A model generated the notes under the pieces. That model was not told the origin of the DNA. It did not search any database and was given only the letters and a program-made list of their open reading frames with translations. The position numbers and the translations under genes are program-made. DNA of 64,000 bases, taken from positions 67,180 to 131,179 of the forward strand of contig DIAJ01000033.1 in assembly GCA_002415785.1 (NCBI GenBank), in the 5' to 3' direction. Origin of the DNA: Flavobacteriales bacterium UBA5081 (GTDB lineage: Bacteria; Bacteroidota; Bacteroidia; Flavobacteriales_E; Vicingaceae). Shown here in pieces: positions 34,281 through 42,769 of the stretch (its first letter is position 1; each line of letters opens with the position of its first letter).

Positions 34281-35198
34281 TTATTCGGCACAAAGTGAAA
34301 GGATAAATTTAAGCTTTTCTTCCAGGGGAAGTTTAGCATCTATCCAATCAATTTTAAACCCTTGCTTCTCCATTCTTCTGTACCAAGTCATTTGCTTTTT
34401 GGCAAAGCGACGAATAGCCTGCAATAAAGCGTCAAACATTTCGTCGTTGCTCAATTTATTCTGGAGATAAAGTGAAATAAATTTATATTCCAAACCGTAA
34501 TACTGCAACTGTTGATGAGAAACGCCATTGGCTACTAATTGCTCCACTTCCTCAATCATTCCGGCTTTCAATCGCTCTTTTAGGCGAGTTTTTATTCTAT
34601 TGCGCAATTCCTCCCTTGGCATTTGAATTCCAAAAATGCGGTAGTTTTTAATGGGCGAAACTTCTTTCTGATCAGAATATTGCTGAGTATACACCTCAAT
34701 TTCAATGGCACGCAATGTACGCTCTCTATCGTTTAAGTCTGTTTTATTGTGCTGTGTTGGATTTAAATTAATCAAGTAATTATTTAACTCTTGCTGACTG
34801 TAATTATCTAATTCAGAACGAAGCGCAAGATTTTCGGGAACCTCCAATAGTTTTTCGCGATTTAAAGCTGCTTGAATATACATTCCGGTTCCACCACAAA
34901 GTACAGCTTGATTTCCTCGACTTTTTATTTGTCTAAAAACCTCAAAACAATCCTGTTGAAAGCGAAAAAGATCGTATTTTTCACCGGCATCTAAAATATC
35001 AATTAAGTGATAAGGAATTTGCTTTCCCTTGTAAACATACTCCTCCAAATCCTTTCCACTCCCCAAGTCCATTCCACGATAAAGCTGACGACTATCGGCG
35101 CTTATAATCTCGCCATTTAAGTCAGCAGCTAAGGCTACGGCTAGCTTTGTTTTTCCCACTGCTGTTGGTCCGATGATGGCAAATAAGTCGTAGTTCAT
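34281..35198 (-). CDS. miaA: tRNA dimethylallyltransferase MiaA
   Basis: 305 residues. P-loop AIIGPTAVGKTKLAVALA, ISADSRQLYRGMDLGSGK, GGTGMYIQAALN, and the C-terminal IRRFAKKQMTWYRRM are all characteristic. It adds the dimethylallyl group to A37 of tRNAs that read codons beginning with U. It lies directly upstream of the AddA-like gene on the same strand and probably shares its transcript. Confidence 0.97.
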   Translation of the reverse strand: MNYDLFAIIGPTAVGKTKLAVALAADLNGEIISADSRQLYRGMDLGSGKDLEEYVYKGKQIPYHLIDILDAGEKYDLFRFQQDCFEVFRQIKSRGNQAVLCGGTGMYIQAALNREKLLEVPENLALRSELDNYSQQELNNYLINLNPTQHNKTDLNDRERTLRAIEIEVYTQQYSDQKEVSPIKNYRIFGIQMPREELRNRIKTRLKERLKAGMIEEVEQLVANGVSHQQLQYYGLEYKFISLYLQNKLSNDEMFDALLQAIRRFAKKQMTWYRRMEKQGFKIDWIDAKLPLEEKLKFILSLCAE

Positions 35199-35301
35199 GT
35201 CGTAAAACTAAGAATAATTGACTTTGGGCTTTAGTTTGTATGTTCTCTTAAGCTTTGAAAGAATTCAAAAAGTGAGTTAATAAACTCTACTTAAGCGCTA
35301 A

Positions 35302-37143
35302 TTAAAACTCCTGCTCAACAAACTTCGAAAAAACCTCTTTGTGTTTTTCCAAGTCTAAATTAGGAGAAACAGAAATTCGGGCGATGTAATCTTTATCGTC
35401 CTCCTTGGTTGTTCCTTGTGTTGATGTTGCCGGAATTGTCCAATAGCAGCCTTTCAACTGACCATAACTCACGCAATATTTACTTTCGCCTGGAATTTCG
35501 TCAATCATCATATTGATTAACTTTAAGTTTAAGGCTCTCTTATACTCTTCTCGCTCTTCATCTGTGTTTCCTTTGGTCGGCAAGTCGAGTGAAAAAACAG
35601 AAGGTGTAAAGCCATCGTTAGCTAATTCTTCAGAAACAAAATTTATTTTGGCATCAGGAAGTTTTGTTCTAATGAAATTAACGAATTCTCTAGTATTCTT
35701 GTATGCATCTGCTATCCGCTGGTTCATAGAAGGCAATTGTTCAGCTAAAATTTCTACTTGAAGAGCGGTTGCAGCATTGTCGCAAAGCTGAAGGTGCTTC
35801 TCAATTTCATTCATTAAGTCAGCAGCTTTATTGTTAGCAACGCAATAGCCGGCTGTGCACTTACCTCCACTAGGAAATTTAGAGCCACTTACGTAAGAAA
35901 TGGTTTGAATGTCGGAAAAGATTCCTTTTTCACTCAAAAACTGCACATTCGGGCAAAAAGTTTGATCTAGAATAAAAACAGGAGCCACTGCCTCATTTCC
36001 CTCAGGCGTTTGTCGCTTTTTACTCAAAGCTTCCTTTAATTTTTCAAGATTGGGCACCTCAACTCTAGGATTCGTCGGTATTTCTGCAATAATTAAAGGA
36101 ACGGCATCTTCATCTGCTACACGCTGCAAAACTTGATCTGTACTTTGAACCATATCGTTGTCGCCATCAACCGGCAAGTCTAAAATAGACACATTAGGCA
36201 AGCTAGCGGCTACTCTTCTCGCTTGGTCGTTTGTACCGCCATAGCAGTTTGGTGGGACAATAATTTTTATTGCTTTTCCATTGTGTTTCTGTTGAGCATC
36301 ATCAATTAAGCCCATCATAATCGCATATTGCATCGACAAGCCACTTGAAGCCAAAATTGCATCAGTGTTACTTGCCGTAATTTTTTTGATGGAAGCAATA
36401 ACAGACTTTTTATTTTCCGAATACTTGTCCTTTGACTGATCAGAAACCGATTCACCGATAAGCATTTTTAGCGCAGCATAGCAATTCGCCGGTGTCATTG
36501 CAATGGATTCTCTTCTACGAACATGCTGAATGGCAGAAACGTAACCTTTATTTTCATCTCCATTTACAATCATTATACTACCCAAATCTCCGTAAAGATT
36601 CAAGTAAAAATCAACCTGATTATTCAATTCAACTTCTCCAATCTGTTCACCTTGACCAATCAAAATAGTACTTCCTTCAAAATCGGGAATATCATTCTTA
36701 CTCTTTATTTTCTTTAGCTCAAAATTGTATCCATAAACTGATTTTACAACAGCTTCATCAAAATTCTTCGGCAAATCATTTACATAAAGAATTTGTGTTT
36801 TCTTTTGATCGAAAAGATTCTTTCTGAGCACAGCCAAAATGGGCATGGTCTTAGAAGAAAAACTAATAATGTGATCTGCTTTAAGCTCGTTTATCTTGGC
36901 AATTGACCACTCCAAAACGGTAGATAATGGATGTCCAAGGCGAATGTAGTCGTAAGAAGTTGGCAGCTCGCTCAAGGCTTTAACATCTGAATTTCCATCA
37001 GAATACAATTCTTCAAAACGCTCCAAAAACTCTGTTTTAGCCAAGTCTTCATTATATATATCCAAACGGTGAGTCGTTAACTTCAACCAATCCTCGGGAG
37101 TATTATTAATTATCGCTTTAAGGTAATCAATTATCTTGTTCAT
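35302..37143 (-). CDS. Extended Cys/Met-metabolism-type PLP-dependent enzyme
   Basis: Start taken at ATG 37143 (MNKIIDYLKAI), 613 residues. The C-terminal two-thirds resemble the cystathionine gamma-synthase family: AEIPTNPRVEVPNL, ILDQTFCPNVQ and SGSKFPSGGKC, with the Schiff-base lysine at about residue 422. About 200 residues precede the usual fold, so the protein is much longer than the 380-430 typical of the family. It may use a sulfur or homoserine ester substrate; the N-terminal segment could be a second domain of the same superfamily or a regulatory part. Monocistronic, divergent from the M16 peptidase. Confidence 0.8.
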   Translation of the reverse strand: MNKIIDYLKAIINNTPEDWLKLTTHRLDIYNEDLAKTEFLERFEELYSDGNSDVKALSELPTSYDYIRLGHPLSTVLEWSIAKINELKADHIISFSSKTMPILAVLRKNLFDQKKTQILYVNDLPKNFDEAVVKSVYGYNFELKKIKSKNDIPDFEGSTILIGQGEQIGEVELNNQVDFYLNLYGDLGSIMIVNGDENKGYVSAIQHVRRRESIAMTPANCYAALKMLIGESVSDQSKDKYSENKKSVIASIKKITASNTDAILASSGLSMQYAIMMGLIDDAQQKHNGKAIKIIVPPNCYGGTNDQARRVAASLPNVSILDLPVDGDNDMVQSTDQVLQRVADEDAVPLIIAEIPTNPRVEVPNLEKLKEALSKKRQTPEGNEAVAPVFILDQTFCPNVQFLSEKGIFSDIQTISYVSGSKFPSGGKCTAGYCVANNKAADLMNEIEKHLQLCDNAATALQVEILAEQLPSMNQRIADAYKNTREFVNFIRTKLPDAKINFVSEELANDGFTPSVFSLDLPTKGNTDEEREEYKRALNLKLINMMIDEIPGESKYCVSYGQLKGCYWTIPATSTQGTTKEDDKDYIARISVSPNLDLEKHKEVFSKFVEQEF

Positions 37144-37241
37144 ATATCTTAAAATCAACAGAAATCAGAGCATTAACAAACTGTACTGCAAGGCTCTAAA
37201 CTCTTTAAATTAACTATTTATAAATTATTTAATTAGGAAAA

Positions 37242-37249
37242 CAAAGGTA
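37242..37249 (-). promoter_or_regulatory. -7 box TACCTTTG for the PLP enzyme gene
   Basis: Exact minus-strand TAnnTTTG about 100 nt ahead of the ATG at 37143, implying a leader of roughly 90 nt. Confidence 0.4.
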
Positions 37250-37440
37250 TTTATTATTCGACGTTATAAGAAAGATAAATGAGGAGAATTTATGAAAGAA
37301 AAGTATCGGAGCATTCCAATAAAGCGTATGTAAAACAGTCTCCTTTTACTAAAAATCACAAACATAAACACCTTACTGCTAAACAATAGAAAAATTACTT
37401 ATAGCATCAAAGCAATAATTCCCACTGCCGATTCATTGCT

Positions 37441-37448
37441 TACTTTTG
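37441..37448 (+). promoter_or_regulatory. -7 box TACTTTTG for the M16 peptidase gene
   Basis: Exact TAnnTTTG directly before the ATG at 37455, leaving almost no 5' leader. Confidence 0.45.
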
Positions 37449-37454
37449 CCGTCC

Positions 37455-38687
37455 ATGGAGAAAGAGTTTCACATTTTTGAGTTGAGCAATGGTTTGCGTG
37501 TGGTTCACAAGGAGGTTAGTCGCCCGGTGGCGCACTGTGGCCTTTTAATCAATGCGGGTACACGCGATGAGTTGGAGGGAGAAGAAGGTTTAGCTCACTT
37601 TATTGAACACGCCATTTTTAAAGGCACCAAAAACCGCAGAGCTTATCATATTTTAAATCGACTTGATAGTGTTGGCGGTGAACTCGACGCCTACACAACC
37701 AAAGAAATGACTTGCTTTTACGCCTCCTTCCTCACCGAATACTACGAAAGAGCCATAGAGTTAATTAGCGACATTACACTATATTCAACCTTTCCTGAAA
37801 AGGAACTGGAAAAAGAAAAAGCCGTGGTAATGGATGAGATTCTGGTTTATTTAGACAGTCCTGCTGATCAAATTTACGATGATTTTGAGTCGCAGGTTTT
37901 TGAAAAACACGCCCTGGGAAATCCCATTTTAGGCAAAGCAGAAAGTTTGAAAAAGTTTAACAAAGAAATGATTCACAACTACATGAGTCGCCTGTACAAG
38001 ACTAAAAATATGGTATTTACTTCGGTAGGCAATATTTCCGTGAAGCGCTTAAAAAATAAACTGGAAAAGCACTTTTCCTCCCTTTCTACCGACCACATTA
38101 AAAATCCTCGTTACCCTTTTACTCCTCGAAAAGCTAAAAAGGTAAAGGTTAAACGCGATAGTTTTCAAACCCACTGCATGCTGGGCAAGTCTACTTTTGG
38201 TGGTGATAACCCCAAAAGAATGGGATTAAGTTTACTCAATAATATTTTAGGGGGACCGGCTATGAACTCCATTTTGAATCTAAAGATTCGGGAGAAGTAT
38301 GGCTACACCTATAACATTGAGTCAAACTACGCACTTTATTCCGATAGCGGACTGTTTTCCATTTACCTGGCTACCGACCCAAAATACACCAACCGCAGTT
38401 TAAAAGCTGTTTTAGCCGAATTGAAAGCTTTGCGAAACAAAAAACTCAGCAGCAATAAACTGCATTTGGCAAAACAACAATTAAAAGGTCAAATGGCCAT
38501 AGGCAGAGAAAGTAACAACAACCTGATGCTAAGCTACGGCAAGAGTTTATTGATGAAAAATAAAGTAAAAACTCTAGCAGAAGTATATGCCGATTTAGAT
38601 TCTATTACAGCCGAAGAAATTCAAGACATTGCCCAAAGTGAATTGAACCCGGATGATTTTGATTTCTTGTCTTTTGAAGGGAAATAA
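37455..38687 (+). CDS. M16 family zinc peptidase (processing-peptidase-like)
   Basis: 410 residues from ATG 37455; a TTG three codons earlier is not needed. The inverted zinc motif HFIEH lies at about residue 49, with the downstream glutamate in the helix after YTTKEMTCFYA (EKEKAVVMDEI). A two-domain fold with a conserved RE.YGYTYNIE segment (KIREKYGYTYNIES) typical of M16B subunits. Probably degrades peptides or processes exported proteins. Single-gene unit. Confidence 0.92.
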   Translation: MEKEFHIFELSNGLRVVHKEVSRPVAHCGLLINAGTRDELEGEEGLAHFIEHAIFKGTKNRRAYHILNRLDSVGGELDAYTTKEMTCFYASFLTEYYERAIELISDITLYSTFPEKELEKEKAVVMDEILVYLDSPADQIYDDFESQVFEKHALGNPILGKAESLKKFNKEMIHNYMSRLYKTKNMVFTSVGNISVKRLKNKLEKHFSSLSTDHIKNPRYPFTPRKAKKVKVKRDSFQTHCMLGKSTFGGDNPKRMGLSLLNNILGGPAMNSILNLKIREKYGYTYNIESNYALYSDSGLFSIYLATDPKYTNRSLKAVLAELKALRNKKLSSNKLHLAKQQLKGQMAIGRESNNNLMLSYGKSLLMKNKVKTLAEVYADLDSITAEEIQDIAQSELNPDDFDFLSFEGK

Positions 38688-38700
38688 ATCCAATTATGAA

Positions 38701-38940
38701 CTACACACTGTAATTGTTCAAAAACTGCTTAAACTCTTCTTCACTCACCACTTCCCAATATGGTTCATAATTGTGAAGCATGTCTTGTAAATAATTACGG
38801 TCAGGTAGTATTTTTACTGTAAAACGATGACTTTCCAGCTTATTAGCCGTCAACTTATACTCAACAAACTCTTCATTATCAACAACTTTAAAGTAACTCT
38901 GTTTGTTTTTATATCTTCTATATTGTGGAAATTCCATCAT
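38701..38940 (-). CDS. Small hypothetical protein
   Basis: 79 residues, with even distribution of aromatic and charged residues (QYRRYKNKQSYFKVVDNEEF), no membrane or signal sequence, and a likely small alpha/beta fold. Tail to tail with the M16 gene, 13 nt apart. I do not recognise it; reality is supported by good amino acid composition and its place in an otherwise empty gap. Confidence 0.6.
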   Translation of the reverse strand: MMEFPQYRRYKNKQSYFKVVDNEEFVEYKLTANKLESHRFTVKILPDRNYLQDMLHNYEPYWEVVSEEEFKQFLNNYSV

Positions 38941-39051
38941 TCAAAATTCGGAAGCTTTTGTTAAAAAGGCGTTAAACATATCCAAAAAGTCAAAAAATCA
39001 GATTACTTTAGGCTGTTGAAAGGATATCAACACTTTTGAAAAAATACGCCA

Positions 39052-40329
39052 ATGAATCGGAGTACCATCAGACTAATTATATTCTTTGCTGCCTTTACGC
39101 TGGTGGGCATTTTTGGCTTTCAGCTATTCTGGTTTCAGAAAGCATACAACATTAAAGAAAAGCAATTTAATGAACGAATTCACGTCGCCTTGAGCAATGT
39201 AGTTAGAGAAGTACAGCGATTAAATGAAGACTCTTCAGATATTTTCGAACCAGTTAAACAAATCACCTCTAACTACTTCTTGGCATCTACTAATGATACT
39301 CTTCACCCCTATTTATTAGAAAGCTTATTGAGTAATGAATTTACAGAAAGTAACTTAAAAACTCCTTTTGAGTTTGTTGTATACGACTGTTTTACCGACT
39401 CTATTATTTTTGGAAACACTGTAAACCTAGAAGCTGAAGCCAAAAGCCTGGTTTACCGAACTTCTAACAACGACCGATGGAATAAAACCTCCCACTACTT
39501 TGGTGTTTATTTTCCTAAAAAAGAGCTTTTTTTAATTGACAATATGGGGTTCTGGATTGTATCCACTTTATTTTTAATATTAGTTGTCATTTTTTTTAGC
39601 TATACGATCTGGGTCATAGTTCGGCAAAAAAAGCTCTCAGAAGTAAGAACCGACTTTATCAACAACATGACCCATGAGTTGAAAACGCCCATTTCAACTA
39701 TTATGCTCTCCACTGAAGTATTGAGCAATCCAAACATTACAAAAGATCCGGAGCGATTAAGCAATTACGCTAGGGTGATTAGAGAAGAAAGTGAACGACT
39801 TAAAACGCAAGTAGACAAAGTGCTACAAATGGCAAGCTTAGATACAAGTAAAGTAGAGTTGGAATTTAATAAGGTAGATTTACATCAACTAATAAACAAA
39901 ACAGTAAGTGGATTTAAACTAATTCTTTCAGCAAATGAAGGTGAGATTTCAACAAATTTAAACGCATCAAAGCCCATTATAAATGGAGATGAAATGCACC
40001 TTACTAATATTTTATTCAACCTAGTTGACAATGCTATCAAATATTCCAAAGATAAACCGCAAATAGAAATTTCTACAGAAAATCATAAAAACGGTCTTTA
40101 TTTAAGAGTGAAAGACAGTGGAATTGGGATGAGTAGAGAAGAGCAAAAACACGTATTTGAGAAGTTTTACCGCGTTCCCAAGGGCGACCAACACGATGTT
40201 AAAGGTTTTGGAATAGGTTTAAATTACGTTTTACAAATGGTAAAAAAACACAAAGGGAAAATTCGACTTAAAAGTGAGCCCAATAGTGGTTCTACATTTA
40301 AAATATATTTCCAAAAAGCTAATCAATAA
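39052..40329 (+). CDS. Sensor histidine kinase (two-component)
   Basis: 425 residues. One membrane helix at about 7-27, a periplasmic sensor segment (about 28-162), a second helix at about 165-190, then HisKA with NNMTHELKTPIST (phosphorylated H) and HATPase_c with NILFNLVDNAIKYS (N box), DSGIGMSREEQ (G1) and FGIGLNYV (G2). No HAMP domain is evident between the second helix and HisKA. The layout matches the RprX-type kinases of Bacteroidota, though its signal is not known. In an operon with the response regulator 12 nt downstream. Confidence 0.93.
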   Translation: MNRSTIRLIIFFAAFTLVGIFGFQLFWFQKAYNIKEKQFNERIHVALSNVVREVQRLNEDSSDIFEPVKQITSNYFLASTNDTLHPYLLESLLSNEFTESNLKTPFEFVVYDCFTDSIIFGNTVNLEAEAKSLVYRTSNNDRWNKTSHYFGVYFPKKELFLIDNMGFWIVSTLFLILVVIFFSYTIWVIVRQKKLSEVRTDFINNMTHELKTPISTIMLSTEVLSNPNITKDPERLSNYARVIREESERLKTQVDKVLQMASLDTSKVELEFNKVDLHQLINKTVSGFKLILSANEGEISTNLNASKPIINGDEMHLTNILFNLVDNAIKYSKDKPQIEISTENHKNGLYLRVKDSGIGMSREEQKHVFEKFYRVPKGDQHDVKGFGIGLNYVLQMVKKHKGKIRLKSEPNSGSTFKIYFQKANQ

Positions 40330-40341
40330 AAGAAAAAACAA

Positions 40342-41025
40342 ATGGATAGTAAGCGAATTTTATTTGTAGAAGATGACCAAAACCTTGGCTTTGTTGTTAA
40401 AGATCAATTAGAGTCAGTAGGATATATTGTTGATTGGGAGAAAAGCGGCAGAAACGGATTAAAAAAGGCTTTAAATGAATATTTTGACATTGCCATTTTA
40501 GATGTGATGCTTCCGGAAATGAGCGGATTTGAAATTGCTGAGGAACTTGTAGAAGAAAAACCGGAGCTGCCTTTTCTATTTCTAACTGCCAAATCATTGC
40601 TTGCCGACAAAGTAAAAGGCTTAAAACTTGGACAAGATTATTTAACAAAACCTTTTGAATTTGAAGAGCTAAAACTCCGAATTGAAAATATACTTGAACG
40701 TCAGAACAAGCAAACAGACAGCAGTCAAAATGAATTCGAAATCGGAAACTATTCCTTTGATTATATAAATCAATATTTAGACAAGGAAGGAAAACGTACA
40801 AAGCTCACAAAAAAAGAAGCTGATTTACTGCGACTGTTGTGTTTACATAGAAATGAAGTCATGCCACGAGAATTGGCACTAACGGCAATTTGGGGCAACA
40901 ACGACTATTTTAACGGAAGAAGTATGGATGTTTTTATCTCAAAAATCAGGAAACATTTAAGCGAGGATGAGAACATTCAAATCATTAATATTCATGGAGT
41001 AGGATTTAAATTGGCAATTAAATAA
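40342..41025 (+). CDS. OmpR-family response regulator
   Basis: 227 residues. Receiver domain with VEDDQNL, phospho-acceptor aspartate in AILDVMLPEMSG, FLTAKS and YLTKPF (conserved K), followed by a winged-helix DNA-binding domain (about 130-227; TKKEADLLRLLCLHRNEVMP, VDVFISKIRKHL-type recognition region). Partner of the adjacent kinase. Resembles RprY in order and size. Targets unknown. Confidence 0.94.
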   Translation: MDSKRILFVEDDQNLGFVVKDQLESVGYIVDWEKSGRNGLKKALNEYFDIAILDVMLPEMSGFEIAEELVEEKPELPFLFLTAKSLLADKVKGLKLGQDYLTKPFEFEELKLRIENILERQNKQTDSSQNEFEIGNYSFDYINQYLDKEGKRTKLTKKEADLLRLLCLHRNEVMPRELALTAIWGNNDYFNGRSMDVFISKIRKHLSEDENIQIINIHGVGFKLAIK

Positions 41026-41042
41026 TCAACTTAAAGAAACAA

Positions 41043-41243
41043 TCACTTTTTCTTATTTGCCTTTGCCAACTCTTCTTTTGCTTTTTCTTCAAATTGCCTC
41101 ACATCAATATTTAACCTTTCCTTTGCTAAATCTGCCATTTTACTAAGAAATTGAGACTGAATTTCTTTTTCTTGAATTTGTTGCTCTAACTCTCTCATTC
41201 TATCTTCAAGCTCTTTAATCTTTTCTTTCTCTTCTTTGCCCAT
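41043..41243 (-). CDS. Small coiled-coil protein, possibly derived from IS3 OrfA
   Basis: 66 residues made almost wholly of a heptad-patterned helix (KIKELEDRMRELEQQIQEKE) followed by SKMADLAKERLNIDVRQFE and a basic tail. The central part resembles the C-terminal portion of IS3-family OrfA proteins in Bacteroidota, where a leucine coiled coil is followed by a segment ending in a short IxIR motif; the N-terminal HTH is missing. No inverted repeats or OrfB remain, so it is either a relic or an independent short coiled-coil protein. Confidence 0.5.
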   Translation of the reverse strand: MGKEEKEKIKELEDRMRELEQQIQEKEIQSQFLSKMADLAKERLNIDVRQFEEKAKEELAKANKKK

Positions 41244-41298
41244 AGTTCTCTTCTTTTATACGTTAAACTTTAGTATAAACCAATTCACCTTTCATATT

Positions 41299-41841
41299 TC
41301 AAATAACTCCTTTTTCCGGATACTTCGGAGTAATTGTTCTAAAAAAGCTTTGCAGTTTCTCTAAATCTTCCTCATAGTTGCCGCTTGGATGAATAATTGG
41401 ACCAATACCGGCATGTTTTTTTTCGTAATCTAAATAACCACAAACAATGGGTACATTAGCTTGTAAGGCTACAAAGTAAAATCCCTTCTTCCATTCTTTT
41501 GCATAACTGCGTGTACCTTCAGGAGTAACCATAAGAGCTAACTCTTCATAATTTTTATAAAGTGCAGCCATTTTATCCACCATATTCCCTTTGGTTTTAC
41601 GGTCGATTGGAATACCGCCGGCAGCTTTTAAGAAAATATTTAAGGGGAAGAAAAATAGTTCTTTTTTAATCGTGAACTTCAAGCGAATACCCATAATGTA
41701 AAAGGCGGCTCTAGCGTAAACAAAGTCCCAATTACTCGTATGAGGAGCAGCCACCATAACAAATTTGTTAAATTCCTTAGGAACAGCGCCAATAACTTTC
41801 CATCCGCTTAACCAAAAAAGTAGTTTTGAAAAAAGCTTCAT
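41299..41841 (-). CDS. 1-acyl-glycerol-3-phosphate acyltransferase-like protein
   Basis: Start set at ATG 41841 (MKLFSKLLFWLSGWKVIG), 180 residues, because a -7 box lies 4 nt upstream; an earlier ATG at 42015 would overlap the divergent gene. The HX4D motif appears as HTSNWD and the substrate site as TPEGTR. The protein is shorter than PlsC and matches the small PlsC-like acyltransferases of the phospholipid family in Bacteroidota. Cytoplasmic membrane association is expected. Its acyl acceptor is unknown. Confidence 0.88.
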   Translation of the reverse strand: MKLFSKLLFWLSGWKVIGAVPKEFNKFVMVAAPHTSNWDFVYARAAFYIMGIRLKFTIKKELFFFPLNIFLKAAGGIPIDRKTKGNMVDKMAALYKNYEELALMVTPEGTRSYAKEWKKGFYFVALQANVPIVCGYLDYEKKHAGIGPIIHPSGNYEEDLEKLQSFFRTITPKYPEKGVI

Positions 41842-41845
41842 ACTA

Positions 41846-41876
41846 CAAAGATAAGTTTTGCTAAGCTTAAAATAAA
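41846..41876 (-). promoter_or_regulatory. Promoter of the acyltransferase gene (TTTA-N19-TATCTTTG)
   Basis: Minus strand: TTTA at 41876-41873, 19-nt spacer, TATCTTTG at 41853-41846, an exact -7 box. It supports the ATG at 41841 as start. Confidence 0.55.
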
Positions 41877-41944
41877 CGCTGCTTAACAATAAAGTTCTGC
41901 AATTCAACAAAAAGATTTGTATTTTCGAGCCATTAAATGAAGTT

Positions 41945-42766
41945 ATGCGCTTTACAGTCAGTTTAATCACTTTCTTATTTTCTTTATCACTATTGGCCGG
42001 TGGTGAAGACAACATTGTTGGAGCTAGGTCTCATGCAATCGGTCAGATTTCCATTTTACATCAAGATTTATGGAATGCTGAAAACAACCCTGCCGGTTTA
42101 GGTTTTCAAAAACAATTTGGAGGCGGTTTTTCTTATGAAAGTCCTTTTATGCTGAACGAACTAGCCTATAAAGCAGCTGTTTTTGCCTATCCGACAAGCA
42201 TGGGGGCTTTTGGATTGAGTGTTGGTCAATTTGGCTATAGCCAGTACAGCGAAAATAAAATCGGAATATCTTACGGTCAGCGTTTAAGCAAAACTTTTGC
42301 CTTGGGCGTTCAGCTGAATTACTTAAGCACACAAATAGCTGAAGGTGGTTACGGTAGCAATTCTGCTTTAAGTGGAACGATTGGATTAATGGCAAATATC
42401 AGTGACGAATTTAGCTTGGCAGCTGTTGTAGTTAATCCCAATCGTGCTAAGCGCTCTAGTTTTCAGGATGAGCGATATCCAACACTTCTAAAACTTGGAC
42501 TGGCATACAATTTCTCTGAAAAAGTAAAATTACTCTCTGAAGTGGTAAAAGATATTGACTTTGATGCAAATGCTAAAGTAGGCATTGAGTATCATGCCAT
42601 TGAATCATTGTACTTGAGAGTTGGGTACGCCTCAAATCCCGCCCTCAGCACTTTTGGATTTGGCCTATTGTTTAAAGACTTTCAACTTGATTTTGCTTCA
42701 GGCTTTCATTCCACTTTAGGGTTTACACCTCAAATATCACTTTCTTTTAGTCCAACAAAAGATTAA
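41945..42766 (+). CDS. Outer-membrane beta-barrel protein, UPF0164/PorV-like
   Basis: 273 residues, signal peptide cut near LLAGG. The first mature residues (VGARSHAIGQISILHQDLWNA, then ENNPAGLG) follow the pattern of the FadL/PorV-like group, in which an N-terminal hatch segment precedes a 14-strand barrel. Repeated alternating strands and glycine-rich turns follow. It is the first of three genes on one strand that are 3-4 nt apart and encode an outer-membrane set. A role in surface export or uptake is plausible. Confidence 0.82.
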   Translation: MRFTVSLITFLFSLSLLAGGEDNIVGARSHAIGQISILHQDLWNAENNPAGLGFQKQFGGGFSYESPFMLNELAYKAAVFAYPTSMGAFGLSVGQFGYSQYSENKIGISYGQRLSKTFALGVQLNYLSTQIAEGGYGSNSALSGTIGLMANISDEFSLAAVVVNPNRAKRSSFQDERYPTLLKLGLAYNFSEKVKLLSEVVKDIDFDANAKVGIEYHAIESLYLRVGYASNPALSTFGFGLLFKDFQLDFASGFHSTLGFTPQISLSFSPTKD

Positions 42767-42769
42767 TTC

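Larger units (their letters stand above)
37144..37454. other. Divergent promoter region between PLP enzyme and M16 peptidase genes
   Basis: 311 nt without a gene. It holds a minus-strand -7 box TACCTTTG (37249-37242) and a plus-strand -7 box TACTTTTG (37441-37448). Otherwise A/T-rich, with no repeat or stable hairpin seen. Confidence 0.55.

Noticed and set aside
41842..42015. 58-residue N-terminal extension of the acyltransferase
   Set aside because: It overlaps the divergent outer-membrane gene, and a good -7 box lies inside it.
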